A DNA stretch of 64,000 nt from Streptomyces sp. MMBL 11-1 (GTDB lineage Bacteria > Actinomycetota > Actinomycetes > Streptomycetales > Streptomycetaceae): assembly GCF_028622875.1 (NCBI RefSeq), contig NZ_CP117709.1, positions 7,629,001 through 7,693,000 on the forward strand, read 5' to 3'. A program made the translations under genes and the position numbers. The notes under the pieces were generated by a model. The model had not been told where the DNA came from. It made no database searches and was given only the letters and a program-made list of their open reading frames with translations. The stretch's first letter is position 1, and every line of letters begins with the position of its first letter. This document shows positions 1 through 8,245 of this stretch, piece after piece.

Positions 1-2
1 TC

Positions 3-509
3 GGCCCCCTCGCCGCGCTCGGCGGCACCCTGTTCATCGAACGCGACCGGCTGCGCGCCCTGCCCGCCGCCGTACGGGCCCTCACCGCGGCCCTGCGCTC
101 CGGCTCCCGGGTCGTGGTCTTCCCCGAGGGCAGCACCTGGTGCGGACGGGGCGGCGGCGCGTTCCGGCCCGCCGCGTTCCAGGCGGCGATCGACGCCGGC
201 GCGACGGTCCGGCCGGTCCGCATCGCCTACCGCACCGCGGAGCACCACGGCGGACCGGCCGCGGGCGCCGTCGCGTTCGTGGGGACCGACCCCCTCGCCG
301 CCTCCCTGTGGCGGGTGGTGCGGGCGGCCGGGCTCACCGCCCAGGTCGACGTCCTCGCGCCGATCCCCGCGGCCGGCGAGAACGGCCGCCGCGCCCTGGC
401 CCGCAGAGCACGAGCGGCCGTCCTCGAACCCGAGGTCCCCCTCCGGTCCCGTCAGACCACGGTGGCCAGCGACAGGGCGAACCGCCCCGCCGCGTCCGTC
501 CACCACTGA
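3..509 (+). CDS. 1-acylglycerol-3-phosphate acyltransferase family protein (5' end outside window)
   Basis: This is the C-terminal part of a PlsC-type acyltransferase, an enzyme that transfers an acyl chain to lysophosphatidic acid or a related glycerolipid at the membrane. The open frame enters from the left edge and reads LFIERDRLRALP and then VVVFPEGSTW. The second stretch is the family's FPEG substrate-binding block, and the next segment matches the usual PVRIAY strand. The catalytic HX4D box must lie upstream of the window. The last 58 bases overlap the end of egtD on the other strand, so the two genes converge with overlapping stop regions. Lipid or ornithine-lipid synthesis is possible; the substrate cannot be read from this fragment. 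Confidence 0.75.
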   Translation, partial: GPLAALGGTLFIERDRLRALPAAVRALTAALRSGSRVVVFPEGSTWCGRGGGAFRPAAFQAAIDAGATVRPVRIAYRTAEHHGGPAAGAVAFVGTDPLAASLWRVVRAAGLTAQVDVLAPIPAAGENGRRALARRARAAVLEPEVPLRSRQTTVASDRANRPAASVHH

Positions 510-1414
510 GTCAGCCGCATACCGGCGGCGGCCAGCTCCTCGCGGACGTCCTCCCGCCGGAACTTCGCCGACACCTCCGTACGCAGCTCCTCACCGGCCT
601 CGAACGGCACCACGAGGTCGAGCTCCCGGATCTTGACGCCCAGCGCCCGGCGGGCCCGCAGCCGCATCTCGATCCACCGGTCCCTGGGATTCCACACCGC
701 GAGGTGGTCGAAGTCGTCGAGCGGGAAGTCGGCCCCCAGCTCACGGTTGACGACGTTCAGGACGTTCTTGTTGAAGGCCGCCGTCACCCCGGCCGCGTCG
801 TCGTACGCGGCCACCAGCGTCTCCTCGTCCTTCACCAGGTCCGTGCCGAGGAGCAGCGCGTCGCCGGGGGAGAGCAGCGAGCCCACCGAGCGCAGGAACG
901 CCGCCCGCTCCTCCGGCAGCAGATTGCCGATCGTGCCCCCCAGGAACACCACCAGCCGGGGCCCCGGCGTTCCCGGCAGGGCCAGGCCGCCGGTGAAGTC
1001 CGCGATCAGCGCGTGGACGGACAGCCCCGGGCGCTCGGCGAGCAGCGACTCCGCCGCCCCCCTCAGCGCGCTCTCGCTCACGTCCACGGGGACGTAACTG
1101 TGCAACCCGGGGAGCGCGTCCAGCAGATGACGGGTCTTCTCGGACGACCCCGAGCCCAGCTCGATCACGGTCCGGGCGCCCGACGCGGCGGCGATCTCCT
1201 CGGCGCGAACCTGGAGGATCTCGCGCTCCGCGCGGGTCGGGTAGTACTCCGGCAGCCGGGTGATCTCCTCGAACAGCTCGCTGCCGCGGGCGTCGTAGAA
1301 CCACTTCGGCGGCAGGGTCTTGGGGTGCCGGGTCAGGCCGCTGAGGACGTCGGCGCGCAGCGCCGCGTCCGTCGCGTCCACCGGCAGGGTGCGGGTCAGC
1401 AGGAAGGGACTCAC
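452..1414 (-). CDS. egtD: L-histidine N-alpha-methyltransferase EgtD
   Basis: EgtD makes hercynine (N,N,N-trimethylhistidine) from histidine using three S-adenosylmethionine, the first committed step of ergothioneine biosynthesis. The 320-residue protein has the usual family length. It shows the SAM-binding stretch VIELGSGSSEKTRHLLDAL and the YYPTRAEREIL segment typical of DUF2260/EgtD proteins. It begins with GTG at 1414; that codon overlaps the egtC stop (GTGA), so translation is probably coupled. It is the last gene of the egtABCD operon. No lyase gene (egtE) follows, so the final C-S lyase must be encoded elsewhere. Confidence 0.95.
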   Translation of the reverse strand: MSPFLLTRTLPVDATDAALRADVLSGLTRHPKTLPPKWFYDARGSELFEEITRLPEYYPTRAEREILQVRAEEIAAASGARTVIELGSGSSEKTRHLLDALPGLHSYVPVDVSESALRGAAESLLAERPGLSVHALIADFTGGLALPGTPGPRLVVFLGGTIGNLLPEERAAFLRSVGSLLSPGDALLLGTDLVKDEETLVAAYDDAAGVTAAFNKNVLNVVNRELGADFPLDDFDHLAVWNPRDRWIEMRLRARRALGVKIRELDLVVPFEAGEELRTEVSAKFRREDVREELAAAGMRLTQWWTDAAGRFALSLATVV

Positions 1415-2166
1415 GCGGTGGGCTCCTTGAGCGGGGTGAGCAGGACGTCCGTGGAGGTCGCGACCAGCAGCGTGCGGTCGGGGACCTCGCGCCAGAGCGG
1501 GTCGTCGTCGTACGGCTCCGAGGCGACCGCGGTGCGGCGGCCCGGCGTCGTGAGGTACCAGAGAGTGTCGCCCCAGGCGGTCGCCGTGATCGTCTCCCCG
1601 TCGGTGAGGAGCAGATTCAGCCGGGAGCCGGGCGCGGCGGCCGCGACCTCGCGGACGGTCTCCGCGACGGCGCGCGGCAGATCGTCCCCGGCGTCGGTCC
1701 GGTGGCGGATCAGCGCCCAGATCAGCGCGGAGTCGTTACGGGCGGCCAGGGACAGCAGCCTCTCGGCCGGCAGGACGGCGGCCGCGTCGGCGAGTGAACC
1801 GGGCCAGCCCCGCACCATCCCGTTGTGGCTGAACAACCGCCGCCCGCCGGTGTACGGCGCGGCCGCGGCCTCCCCGTCCGCACCCGCCTCGGTGGCGTCC
1901 CGTACGGCGGCGAGCAGGGCGGTGCTGCGGACCACCCGGGCCAGATCGGTGAAGGTCTCGTCGCCCCATATCGGGCCCTGCCGGCGATAGCGTCCGGGCA
2001 CCGGGTCCCCGTCCGCGTACCAACCGACCCCGAAACCGTCCGCGTTCACCGTGCCGTAGCGCTGGCGGCGCGGAGCCCAGGACTGCCGCACCAAGGCGTG
2101 CGGGGGCCGGAGAAGAATGTCGCCGAGCGCCACCGGTTCGCCCACATAGGCGATATGACGGCACAT
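1411..2166 (-). CDS. egtC: gamma-glutamyl hercynylcysteine S-oxide hydrolase EgtC
   Basis: EgtC removes the gamma-glutamyl group from gamma-glutamyl-hercynylcysteine sulfoxide. It belongs to the class II glutamine amidotransferase (Ntn hydrolase) fold. The start MCRHIAYVGEP places Cys2 as the nucleophile exposed after Met removal, and this fixes the ATG at 2166 although the frame stays open farther upstream. FSHNGMV and the RNDSALIWAL region match the family. The protein is 251 residues. The start overlaps the egtB stop by four bases (ATGA) and the stop overlaps the egtD start. Confidence 0.95.
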   Translation of the reverse strand: MCRHIAYVGEPVALGDILLRPPHALVRQSWAPRRQRYGTVNADGFGVGWYADGDPVPGRYRRQGPIWGDETFTDLARVVRSTALLAAVRDATEAGADGEAAAAPYTGGRRLFSHNGMVRGWPGSLADAAAVLPAERLLSLAARNDSALIWALIRHRTDAGDDLPRAVAETVREVAAAAPGSRLNLLLTDGETITATAWGDTLWYLTTPGRRTAVASEPYDDDPLWREVPDRTLLVATSTDVLLTPLKEPTA

Positions 2167-3569
2167 CAGGCATCCCTCGCAGTCCGGAACCCGGAGAAGA
2201 TCTGCCGTCGCACCGGCAGGTCCCAGTTGCGGAAGGTGCCCCGGCAGACGACCTCGTCCACGGCGAACGAGCCGCCGCGCAGCACCTTGTGCCCCGGCCC
2301 GAAGAACACTTCCGAGTATTCGCGGTAGGGAAACGCCACGAATCCCGGGTAGGGCAGGAAGTCGCTGGAGGTCCACTCCCACACATCGCCGATCAACTGC
2401 CCGGCGCCGGAGGGCGAACGTCCCGCCGGATACGCCCCGGACCGCGCCGGACGGAGGTGGCGCTGTCCCAGATTGGCCCGCTCCGGCGTCGGATCCTCGT
2501 CGCCCCAGGGGTAGCGACGGGAGCGGCCGGAGGCGGGATCGTGGCGGGCGGCCTTCTCCCACTCGCTCTCCGTGGGCAGCCGCCGGCCCGCCCAGCGGGC
2601 GTACGCGTCCGCTTCGTACCAGCTGACGTGCAGGACGGGCTCGTCCTGTGGCACCGGCTCGGTCACCCCGAACCGGCGGCGCATCCACTGCCCGTCCTCC
2701 CGCCACCAGAACAGCGGTGCGGCCAGGTCGTGTTCACGGACCATCGCCCAGCCCTCGGGCGCCCACCAGTGCTTCGTCCGGTACCCGCCGTCCTCGATGA
2801 AGCGGACGTACGCGCCACAGGTGACCGGCGAGGTGTCCAGGTGGAACGCCGCCACGTCCCGCCGGTGCGCGGGCCGTTCGTTGTCCAGGGCCCACGGCTC
2901 GGCCGAGGTCCCCATGGTGAACGGGCCCGCGGGAATCAGGACTTCGTCCGCGAGTGCCTCGGCGCCGGCGGGTGCGGGCGGAGCGGGCGCGGTGAGCGCC
3001 GCGGGACCCGCACGCAGCTGATGTGTGATCAACATGGTCTCGTCGTGCTGCTGTTCGTGCTGCGCGATCATGCCGAAGGCGAACCCGGCCCGCTCCAACG
3101 GGCGTCCGCCCTCGTGGAGCGGCGCGCCCTCCAGCAGCTCCAGGGCTCTCCCCCGTACGTCGGAGGCGTACGTCCTGGCCTCGGCGGGGGCCAGCAGCGG
3201 CAGCGAGGGGCGCGAGGCGCGCGTGTGCTCGAAGGCGTTGTACAGCCCGTCGATCTCCGGGCGCAGCGCCTCCCGGCCGCCGACGGCGCGCAGCAGCCAC
3301 TGCTCCTCCTGGTTGCCGATGTGCGCCAGGTCCCACACCAGCGGCGACATCAACGGGGAGTGCTGGGCGGTCAGTTCGCCGTCGTCCACGCAGTCGGTGA
3401 GCAGTGCGGTGCGCTCGCGCGCCGTCAGCAGCGCGTCGAGGGCGCGCCGCCGCAGGGCCTCCGGATCGATGCCGGTCGGTACGGCGAAGCCGGTCGACGC
3501 GGTGGAGCCGTCCGGATCGAAGGCGTCGGAGTGCTCGCGGTGGCGGGTGTCTTCACGGTGCTCGGTCAT
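2166..3569 (-). CDS. egtB: hercynine oxygenase (sulfoxide synthase) EgtB
   Basis: EgtB is the non-haem iron enzyme that joins hercynine and gamma-glutamylcysteine with oxygen to form the sulfoxide. The N-terminal DinB-like half carries the iron-binding histidines in LAHIGNQEEQW and QHEQQHDETML (HX3H). The C-terminal formylglycine-generating-enzyme-like half has GDVWEWTSSDFLPYPGF and ends in RRQIFSGFRTARDA. At 467 residues it is full length. The use of gamma-glutamylcysteine as sulfur donor fits the presence of egtA just upstream. The ATG overlaps the egtA stop (ATGA). Confidence 0.95.
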   Translation of the reverse strand: MTEHREDTRHREHSDAFDPDGSTASTGFAVPTGIDPEALRRRALDALLTARERTALLTDCVDDGELTAQHSPLMSPLVWDLAHIGNQEEQWLLRAVGGREALRPEIDGLYNAFEHTRASRPSLPLLAPAEARTYASDVRGRALELLEGAPLHEGGRPLERAGFAFGMIAQHEQQHDETMLITHQLRAGPAALTAPAPPAPAGAEALADEVLIPAGPFTMGTSAEPWALDNERPAHRRDVAAFHLDTSPVTCGAYVRFIEDGGYRTKHWWAPEGWAMVREHDLAAPLFWWREDGQWMRRRFGVTEPVPQDEPVLHVSWYEADAYARWAGRRLPTESEWEKAARHDPASGRSRRYPWGDEDPTPERANLGQRHLRPARSGAYPAGRSPSGAGQLIGDVWEWTSSDFLPYPGFVAFPYREYSEVFFGPGHKVLRGGSFAVDEVVCRGTFRNWDLPVRRQIFSGFRTARDA

Positions 3570-5068
3570 GCGGAGGCCGCCTTTCCGGGACGCGGCGGGT
3601 TCGGCGGGATCGTCGGCGGGCCGGGGACCAGGCCGTCAGGCCCGCGGGCGGGCCGGTCGACAGACCGTCTCGGCACCTCGGGACCGGCCGGCGGGACAGG
3701 GCCGGCCGACGGGGTGGGACCGGCCGACGGGGTGGGGCCGGTCGTCACGCCCGGACCGGTCAGCGGACCCGGACCGGTCAGATGCGTCAGATCGGTCAGA
3801 TCGCCGGGCTCCGGCAGGTCGTCGGCCGGGCATCGGCCCCGGTCGACATAGCGGTCGGTGAAGGCGGCCACGGTGGCGCGCACCGCCTCGCTCGCTCCCA
3901 TCCGCTCCAGCGCCGGGAGCGCCGCACCGAAACAGGCGGTGGCCGCGGCCCGCAGCTCCGGGTCGGCGAGCCCCTCACGGGCGGCTGCCGTCCAGAGCGG
4001 ATTACGTGGTGCCGCCGCTGGGCCCGCCGTCTCGGCCAGCGGCTTCACGGTGCGGTACACGGTCTCGGCGGCCTCCGGGTCGTCGAACAGGGCCGTGGTG
4101 ACGGCGAGCGGCACCAGCCACCCGTCGGGCCCGCTCTGCGCGTCGATCATGCGCAGTTCGAGATGACCACGCGGCCGGACCGGCGGGAACAGGGTGGTGA
4201 GGTGGTAGTCGAGATCGGCCCGCACCGGCGGCCGGGGCGACCCCGTACGGATCCACTCGCGGAAGGTGAGTCCTTCCGGCACGGCCCAGGGGCCCTCCTC
4301 GCACCGGACGCACAGCACGGTCGTGTCCAGCACATGCGCGGCCCAGGCCTCGCGCGGGGCCCGCCCCGAGCCCGGTGCGAGGGTCCGGCCCGGGTCGAGG
4401 TCGGCCCACAGCGACTGCCGGGTGGAACGCCAGCCCGTCCGGCGGCCCTGCTGGAACGGCGAGTTCGCGAACGCGGCCACCAGCACCGCCCCCAGCAGGT
4501 GCGCGAGCTGCCAGCGCCGTCCGTAACCGAGCGGCCCCGGCTCCTCCTCGCCCGCGTCCAGGCAGACCTGGACCGATGCGGAGGTGCACATCATCGCCCG
4601 CCCGGCCGGCCCCGCACGGTCCAGAGCCGTTTCCATCGCCTCGTAGCGCGGCTCCCGGAGCCTGCGGCGCGGCGGCCGCCACGGATCGACGCCGAGCCCG
4701 ACCGGTGCCAGCCCCGCCGTGTCGAGCGAGGCGCGGACCGCCGCCAGATCGGCCGCGGTGCTGTCGACGCACTCCATGAGGGAGCCGGCCGGCTGTGAGC
4801 TGAGCTCCAACTGCCCGCCCGGCTCGAAGGTCAGCGCCGCGCTCAGCGGCAGTGCGCGGACCGCCTCGACGGCGCTGTCCAGCCGTTCGCGGCCGACCGG
4901 AAGATCAGGCCGTTCCCGGTCGTGGATGAGCCATTCGAGTTCCACACCGACGGTTCGAGGAGGGCCCGTCTTGAAGCAAATGCCGCGCAGTAAATCCTCT
5001 GCCCCGCTCTCGTCGAGGGGGGCGGCGTCCGGGCGCGAGCCGGTTGCGCCGGGAATGTCCAAGCCCAT
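3566..5068 (-). CDS. egtA: glutamate-cysteine ligase EgtA
   Basis: EgtA makes gamma-glutamylcysteine from glutamate and cysteine with ATP and supplies the sulfur donor for EgtB. TVGVELEWLIHD and GGQLELSSQP are the GCS2-type ligase blocks. I chose ATG 5068 because AAGGAGG lies five bases upstream; the frame is open farther back, but no better site is seen. This gives 500 residues. The last ~70 residues are a low-complexity tail of proline/glycine/threonine repeats (GPTPSAGPTPSAGP), unlikely to be part of the catalytic fold. This is the first gene of the operon, so its promoter should lie between about 5070 and 5214. Confidence 0.93.
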   Translation of the reverse strand: MGLDIPGATGSRPDAAPLDESGAEDLLRGICFKTGPPRTVGVELEWLIHDRERPDLPVGRERLDSAVEAVRALPLSAALTFEPGGQLELSSQPAGSLMECVDSTAADLAAVRASLDTAGLAPVGLGVDPWRPPRRRLREPRYEAMETALDRAGPAGRAMMCTSASVQVCLDAGEEEPGPLGYGRRWQLAHLLGAVLVAAFANSPFQQGRRTGWRSTRQSLWADLDPGRTLAPGSGRAPREAWAAHVLDTTVLCVRCEEGPWAVPEGLTFREWIRTGSPRPPVRADLDYHLTTLFPPVRPRGHLELRMIDAQSGPDGWLVPLAVTTALFDDPEAAETVYRTVKPLAETAGPAAAPRNPLWTAAAREGLADPELRAAATACFGAALPALERMGASEAVRATVAAFTDRYVDRGRCPADDLPEPGDLTDLTHLTGPGPLTGPGVTTGPTPSAGPTPSAGPVPPAGPEVPRRSVDRPARGPDGLVPGPPTIPPNPPRPGKAASA

Positions 5069-5214
5069 GAGGGCCTCCTTCTCAGCTGCGTACCTACCAG
5101 CCAAACCCGTACCCGGAGATCGCACAAGGGTGCCCCCGGGTCGGGTAAATCCGGTTGCGCCCAGGCCGGGTTCCCCGTCAGCATGCCCCGTATGCACCAC
5201 ATGGGGGAGGGCCG

Positions 5215-5493
5215 GTGAGCGCGCGGCCGCTCGGCATCGCGCGCGGGACGGCAGCGGTCGTCGAGGACGGGAGATACCGCGACGCGGCAGGTCGGACGGT
5301 GTCCGTCGAACGGGCCGTGACCGCCGCGCTGTGCGGAACCAGGCCCTACGGACCGGACCCGGTGCCCGTCGCAGCCCCGGACGACGACCGCACCCCGCGC
5401 ATGGAGGTCACCGGCGAGAGCAGCCTCGCCGCGGCCCGCCGCATGACGGGCGAGGGACCCGGCCGGGCCGCCTCCGGCCGGACCTTCACATGA
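5215..5493 (+). pseudogene. N-terminal fragment of a TIGR02452-family (PARG-like macrodomain) protein
   Basis: The GTG-started frame gives 92 residues beginning MSARPLGIARGTAAVVEDGRY and ending shortly after MEVTGESSLAAARRM. From memory, this matches the first ~85 residues of TIGR02452 proteins, which are normally ~280 residues and continue into a macrodomain-like poly(ADP-ribose) glycohydrolase fold (FASARNPGGGF). Here the frame stops just after the conserved ESSLAAARR block and no continuation is visible in the other frames before the PemK gene at 5573. I read it as a truncated remnant. The alternative is a genuine 92-residue protein. Confidence 0.6.
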
Positions 5494-5572
5494 CCCGGGG
5501 AGCGGCGTCCGGAGCGGGCCGGGAGACCAGCCCGTGCCCGGCGGGCCGCATCACCGCCCACCGCGCCGCCCC

Positions 5573-6040
5573 TCAGCTCCAGCCGTACCGCTCGCGCAGC
5601 CGCCCGGCGACCCGGTCGAACCGCTCCCGGTCCAGGGCGCACGCCTCCCGCCGCATCCCGTCCTCGTGGACGCGCAGCACCCGGTCGAGACCGGCCCAGG
5701 AGGGCCGCCCCGAGCTGTCCCAGGGGCCCGCGCCCAGCGCCACCCACTCGTGTTCCCGGTCGTGCTGCTTGCTGGAGAGCTGGACCGCGAGCAGCGTGCC
5801 CGCCTCCTCGCGGGCCACGACGAGTACCGGCCGGTCCTTCCCCCGCCCGTCGCTCTCCTCGAAGGGCACCCAGGTCCAGACGATCTCACCCGGGTCGGGA
5901 TCGCCGTCGCGATCGGGGGCGTAGGAGGTGCGCACGGGGCCCACATCGTCGGGATCGACCTGCGCCGTGGCGGTCGGCCCGCTGCTACCGGGCACGTCAA
6001 AGGGGTTGTCGGAACGGTACGCGCTGTCGGGGAACGTCAT
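5573..6040 (-). CDS. PemK/MazF-family toxin-like protein
   Basis: The 155-residue protein resembles the PemK/MazF endoribonuclease family, which cleaves mRNA and is usually paired with a small antitoxin. The blocks seen are GEIVWTWVPFEESDGRGKDRPVLVV near residues 50-75 and LAVQLSSKQHDRE, in the order seen in MazF. An N-terminal extension of ~48 residues is unlike classical MazF and rich in D, P and G. No antitoxin gene is visible on either side, so it may be an orphan or a member of the long actinobacterial branch that is not always toxic. The start is the ATG at 6040. Confidence 0.7.
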   Translation of the reverse strand: MTFPDSAYRSDNPFDVPGSSGPTATAQVDPDDVGPVRTSYAPDRDGDPDPGEIVWTWVPFEESDGRGKDRPVLVVAREEAGTLLAVQLSSKQHDREHEWVALGAGPWDSSGRPSWAGLDRVLRVHEDGMRREACALDRERFDRVAGRLRERYGWS

Positions 6041-6186
6041 CGCAACACCGTAGAACCTCCACCGCCCGATCCCGGGAGCGGGGCGTCGGACTCAAGACCG
6101 CGGGGCGGCGTTCCGGCCAGTGTGACCGAACCTGCGGGCCCCGGGCCGAAACCCGCTCCCACCGGTCTGGAAGACTGCCCGACGCC

Positions 6187-7209
6187 ATGAGCCAGTTACC
6201 CAAGCAGCCCGCCGGAGTCTCCGTTCCGACCAGCGCCGATGTCGCGCGCCTCGCCGGAGTGTCCCGGGCCACCGTGTCGTACGTACTGAACAACAACGCC
6301 ACCGTCCGGATCAGCGAACCCACCCGACGCCGGGTCAGGGAGGCCGCCCTCCAGCTCGCTTACGTTCCGCACGCGGCTGCCCGCAGCCTGCGCGCCGGAC
6401 ACAGCCGCATGGTCCTGTTGCCCTCCGGCCACATACCGGCGGGACCACTGCACCAGTACTTCTTCGAGGAACTCCAGTCCGGGCTGCGCCGCCTGGACTA
6501 CACCGTCGTCCAGTACGGCAGCGTCGGTCTCACCGCCGACGAGGCGGCCACGGCCTGGGCCGAACTGCGGCCCGTCGCCGTCGTCGTACCGCCGGGCATC
6601 GCCCTCACCCCGCACGGCACGGGCATCCTGACCCGCTCCGGCGCCAAGGCGGTGATCACCCTGGGCCCCGGCCCGGTGGCCGGAGCGCACGGCCTGGTCA
6701 TGGACCAACGCCAGGTAGGCGCCAGCGCGGTGGAACACCTGCTGGCCCGCGGCCGTCGCCATATCGGCGTGGTCATGCCCCAGGAACCGGGCCGGGCGCC
6801 CTTCTCCGAACCCCGTCTCATCGGGGCACGTCGCGTCGCCGAACCGGCGGGGGCCCGCGTATGCCCGCTCCCGCTGCGGTACGAGGAGGAGTCCGCTCAT
6901 GAACTGGCCGCCCGCTGGCCGGAACTGGGACTGGACGCGGTGTTCGCGTACAACGACGAGTACGCCATGCTGCTGATGCGGGCACTCCAGGACGCGGGGG
7001 TGACCGTGCCGGCCGACACGGCGGTGATCGGCGCCGACGACTCCCTCATCGGCAGACTGCTGCGTCCCCGGCTGAGCACCGTCCGGATGGAGCTCGCCAT
7101 GCCGCAGCCGCTGGCCGAGACGATCGACCGCATGGTCCAGCACCCGGGCGGGCCGCCGGTCCATCAGGATCTGCTCCGCACCAGCGCCGTGCACCGGGAA
7201 TCCAGCTGA
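6187..7209 (+). CDS. LacI-family transcriptional regulator
   Basis: A LacI/GalR repressor of 340 residues. The N-terminal helix-turn-helix reads SADVARLAGVSRATVSYVLNN (residues ~17-38), followed by the hinge region EPTRRRVREAALQLAYVPHAAARSLR. The rest is the periplasmic-binding-protein-like sensor domain, with VFAYNDEYAM and AVIGADDSLIGRLLRPRLSTV near the C-terminus. The effector cannot be inferred, because no sugar operon adjoins it; the downstream gene is a small hypothetical. The ribosome-binding site is weak (GGAAGA, about 11 bases from the ATG). Confidence 0.88.
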   Translation: MSQLPKQPAGVSVPTSADVARLAGVSRATVSYVLNNNATVRISEPTRRRVREAALQLAYVPHAAARSLRAGHSRMVLLPSGHIPAGPLHQYFFEELQSGLRRLDYTVVQYGSVGLTADEAATAWAELRPVAVVVPPGIALTPHGTGILTRSGAKAVITLGPGPVAGAHGLVMDQRQVGASAVEHLLARGRRHIGVVMPQEPGRAPFSEPRLIGARRVAEPAGARVCPLPLRYEEESAHELAARWPELGLDAVFAYNDEYAMLLMRALQDAGVTVPADTAVIGADDSLIGRLLRPRLSTVRMELAMPQPLAETIDRMVQHPGGPPVHQDLLRTSAVHRESS

Positions 7210-7264
7210 CCGCCTCCGGCGCGACGACATGCGCGACCCACCGCGGATGTCTAGCGTCGGAGGC

Positions 7265-7537
7265 ATGAGCCACCCGCAGAGTTATGAGCTCCTCCTGATC
7301 CCCGACCACAGCAGGACACGGACCGGGGCCCCCGGCCGGCCGATCCGGTCCGCGGTCGTCGCCGCCACCGGTGAGACGGGGGCCTCGGGCTACCCCCGGT
7401 ACGCGGGTCAGGGCATGGAGGCGGACGTCGATCCGGAGACCCGGACGGTGGAGGCCGTGCTCATCGACGGCGAGGAACTGGACTACGGCATGTCGGTCCG
7501 CGTCGCCGGGGCCGAGGGAGAGCGGCCCGCGTCCTGA
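7265..7537 (+). CDS. small hypothetical protein, DUF6296-like
   Basis: A 90-residue protein starting MSHPQSYELLLIPDH. The arrangement YELLL, then VVAATGETGASGYPRYAGQGMEADVD resembles the small Streptomyces DUF6296 proteins as I remember them (YELxFP and TGATGPGGHPxY blocks). No catalytic motif, membrane segment or signal peptide is seen. I chose the ATG at 7265; an in-frame start farther upstream is less likely. It lies 55 bases after the LacI gene on the same strand and may be co-transcribed. Function unknown. Confidence 0.5.
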   Translation: MSHPQSYELLLIPDHSRTRTGAPGRPIRSAVVAATGETGASGYPRYAGQGMEADVDPETRTVEAVLIDGEELDYGMSVRVAGAEGERPAS

Positions 7538-7643
7538 GAGCGGGAAGAGGCGGGCGGCCCCGAGAACACGGGCTCGCCGCGCGCCCTGGCAGGACCGGGA
7601 CGCCGGCACGGCACGAGGGTCACGCGCGCCCGGACACGACCGA

Positions 7644-7692
7644 GGGCCCCGACCGCGTACACCGTAACCATGCATGGTGTCGGTCGGGGCCC
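7644..7692. terminator. probable bidirectional terminator
   Basis: GGGCCCCGACCG at 7644-7655 is repeated as its exact reverse complement at 7681-7692, and an inner ACACC/GGTGT pair extends the hairpin. It lies between the small + strand gene ending at 7537 and the thioredoxin gene on the minus strand ending at 7721, so it can serve both. Confidence 0.75.
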
Positions 7693-7720
7693 AGGGCCGT
7701 ACCGCGCTCCGGCAGGGCGC

Positions 7721-8119
7721 CTACGGGGCCTCCTGCTGCCCCTGGCCCGACTCGGCTGCCCGCTTCTGCTCCTCGACGGACTTGCGGACCTCGTCCATGT
7801 CCAGCTTCCGGGCCTGCCCGATGACGTCCTCCAGAGCCGCCGCGGGCAGCGCACCGGGCTGCGCGAAGACCGCGACGTTGTCGCGGACGATCATCAGCGT
7901 CGGGATGGAACGGATCTCGAAGGCAGCCGCCAGCTCCTGCTGCGCCTCGGTGTCGACCTTGGCGAAGACCAGGTCGGGGTGGCGCTCGGAGGCCGAGTCG
8001 TAGACGGGCGCGAACCGCAGGCACGGGCCGCACCAGGAAGCCCAGAAGTCGATCAGGACGAAATCGTTGTCGCTGACGACCTGATCGAAGTTTTCCTTGG
8101 TGAGCTCGACGGTGCTCAT
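7721..8119 (-). CDS. trxA: thioredoxin
   Basis: A 132-residue thioredoxin, the small disulfide reductase of the cytoplasm. It has the active site FWASWCGPC at about residues 25-33 and the cis-proline block IPTLMIV. The family is usually ~105-110 residues. Here a charged tail of about 25 residues (VEEQKRAAESGQGQQEAP) follows the fold, common in Streptomyces paralogues. ATG 8119 follows AGAGGAAGAGG. The gene is divergent from a flavoprotein disulfide reductase (8246), with 126 bases between them, so the pair may share regulation by redox stress. Confidence 0.93.
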   Translation of the reverse strand: MSTVELTKENFDQVVSDNDFVLIDFWASWCGPCLRFAPVYDSASERHPDLVFAKVDTEAQQELAAAFEIRSIPTLMIVRDNVAVFAQPGALPAAALEDVIGQARKLDMDEVRKSVEEQKRAAESGQGQQEAP

Positions 8120-8245
8120 ACTGGGGGTACCTCTTCCTCTGCCGGTGGAGACCTGACGGTTTCTGTCCGGCACAACGGTGGCTGCACGTGCGCTATTCCG
8201 CCTGCCCATGTGGCCGGGGCGCACACCCGCGAGGACACTGTTCCC

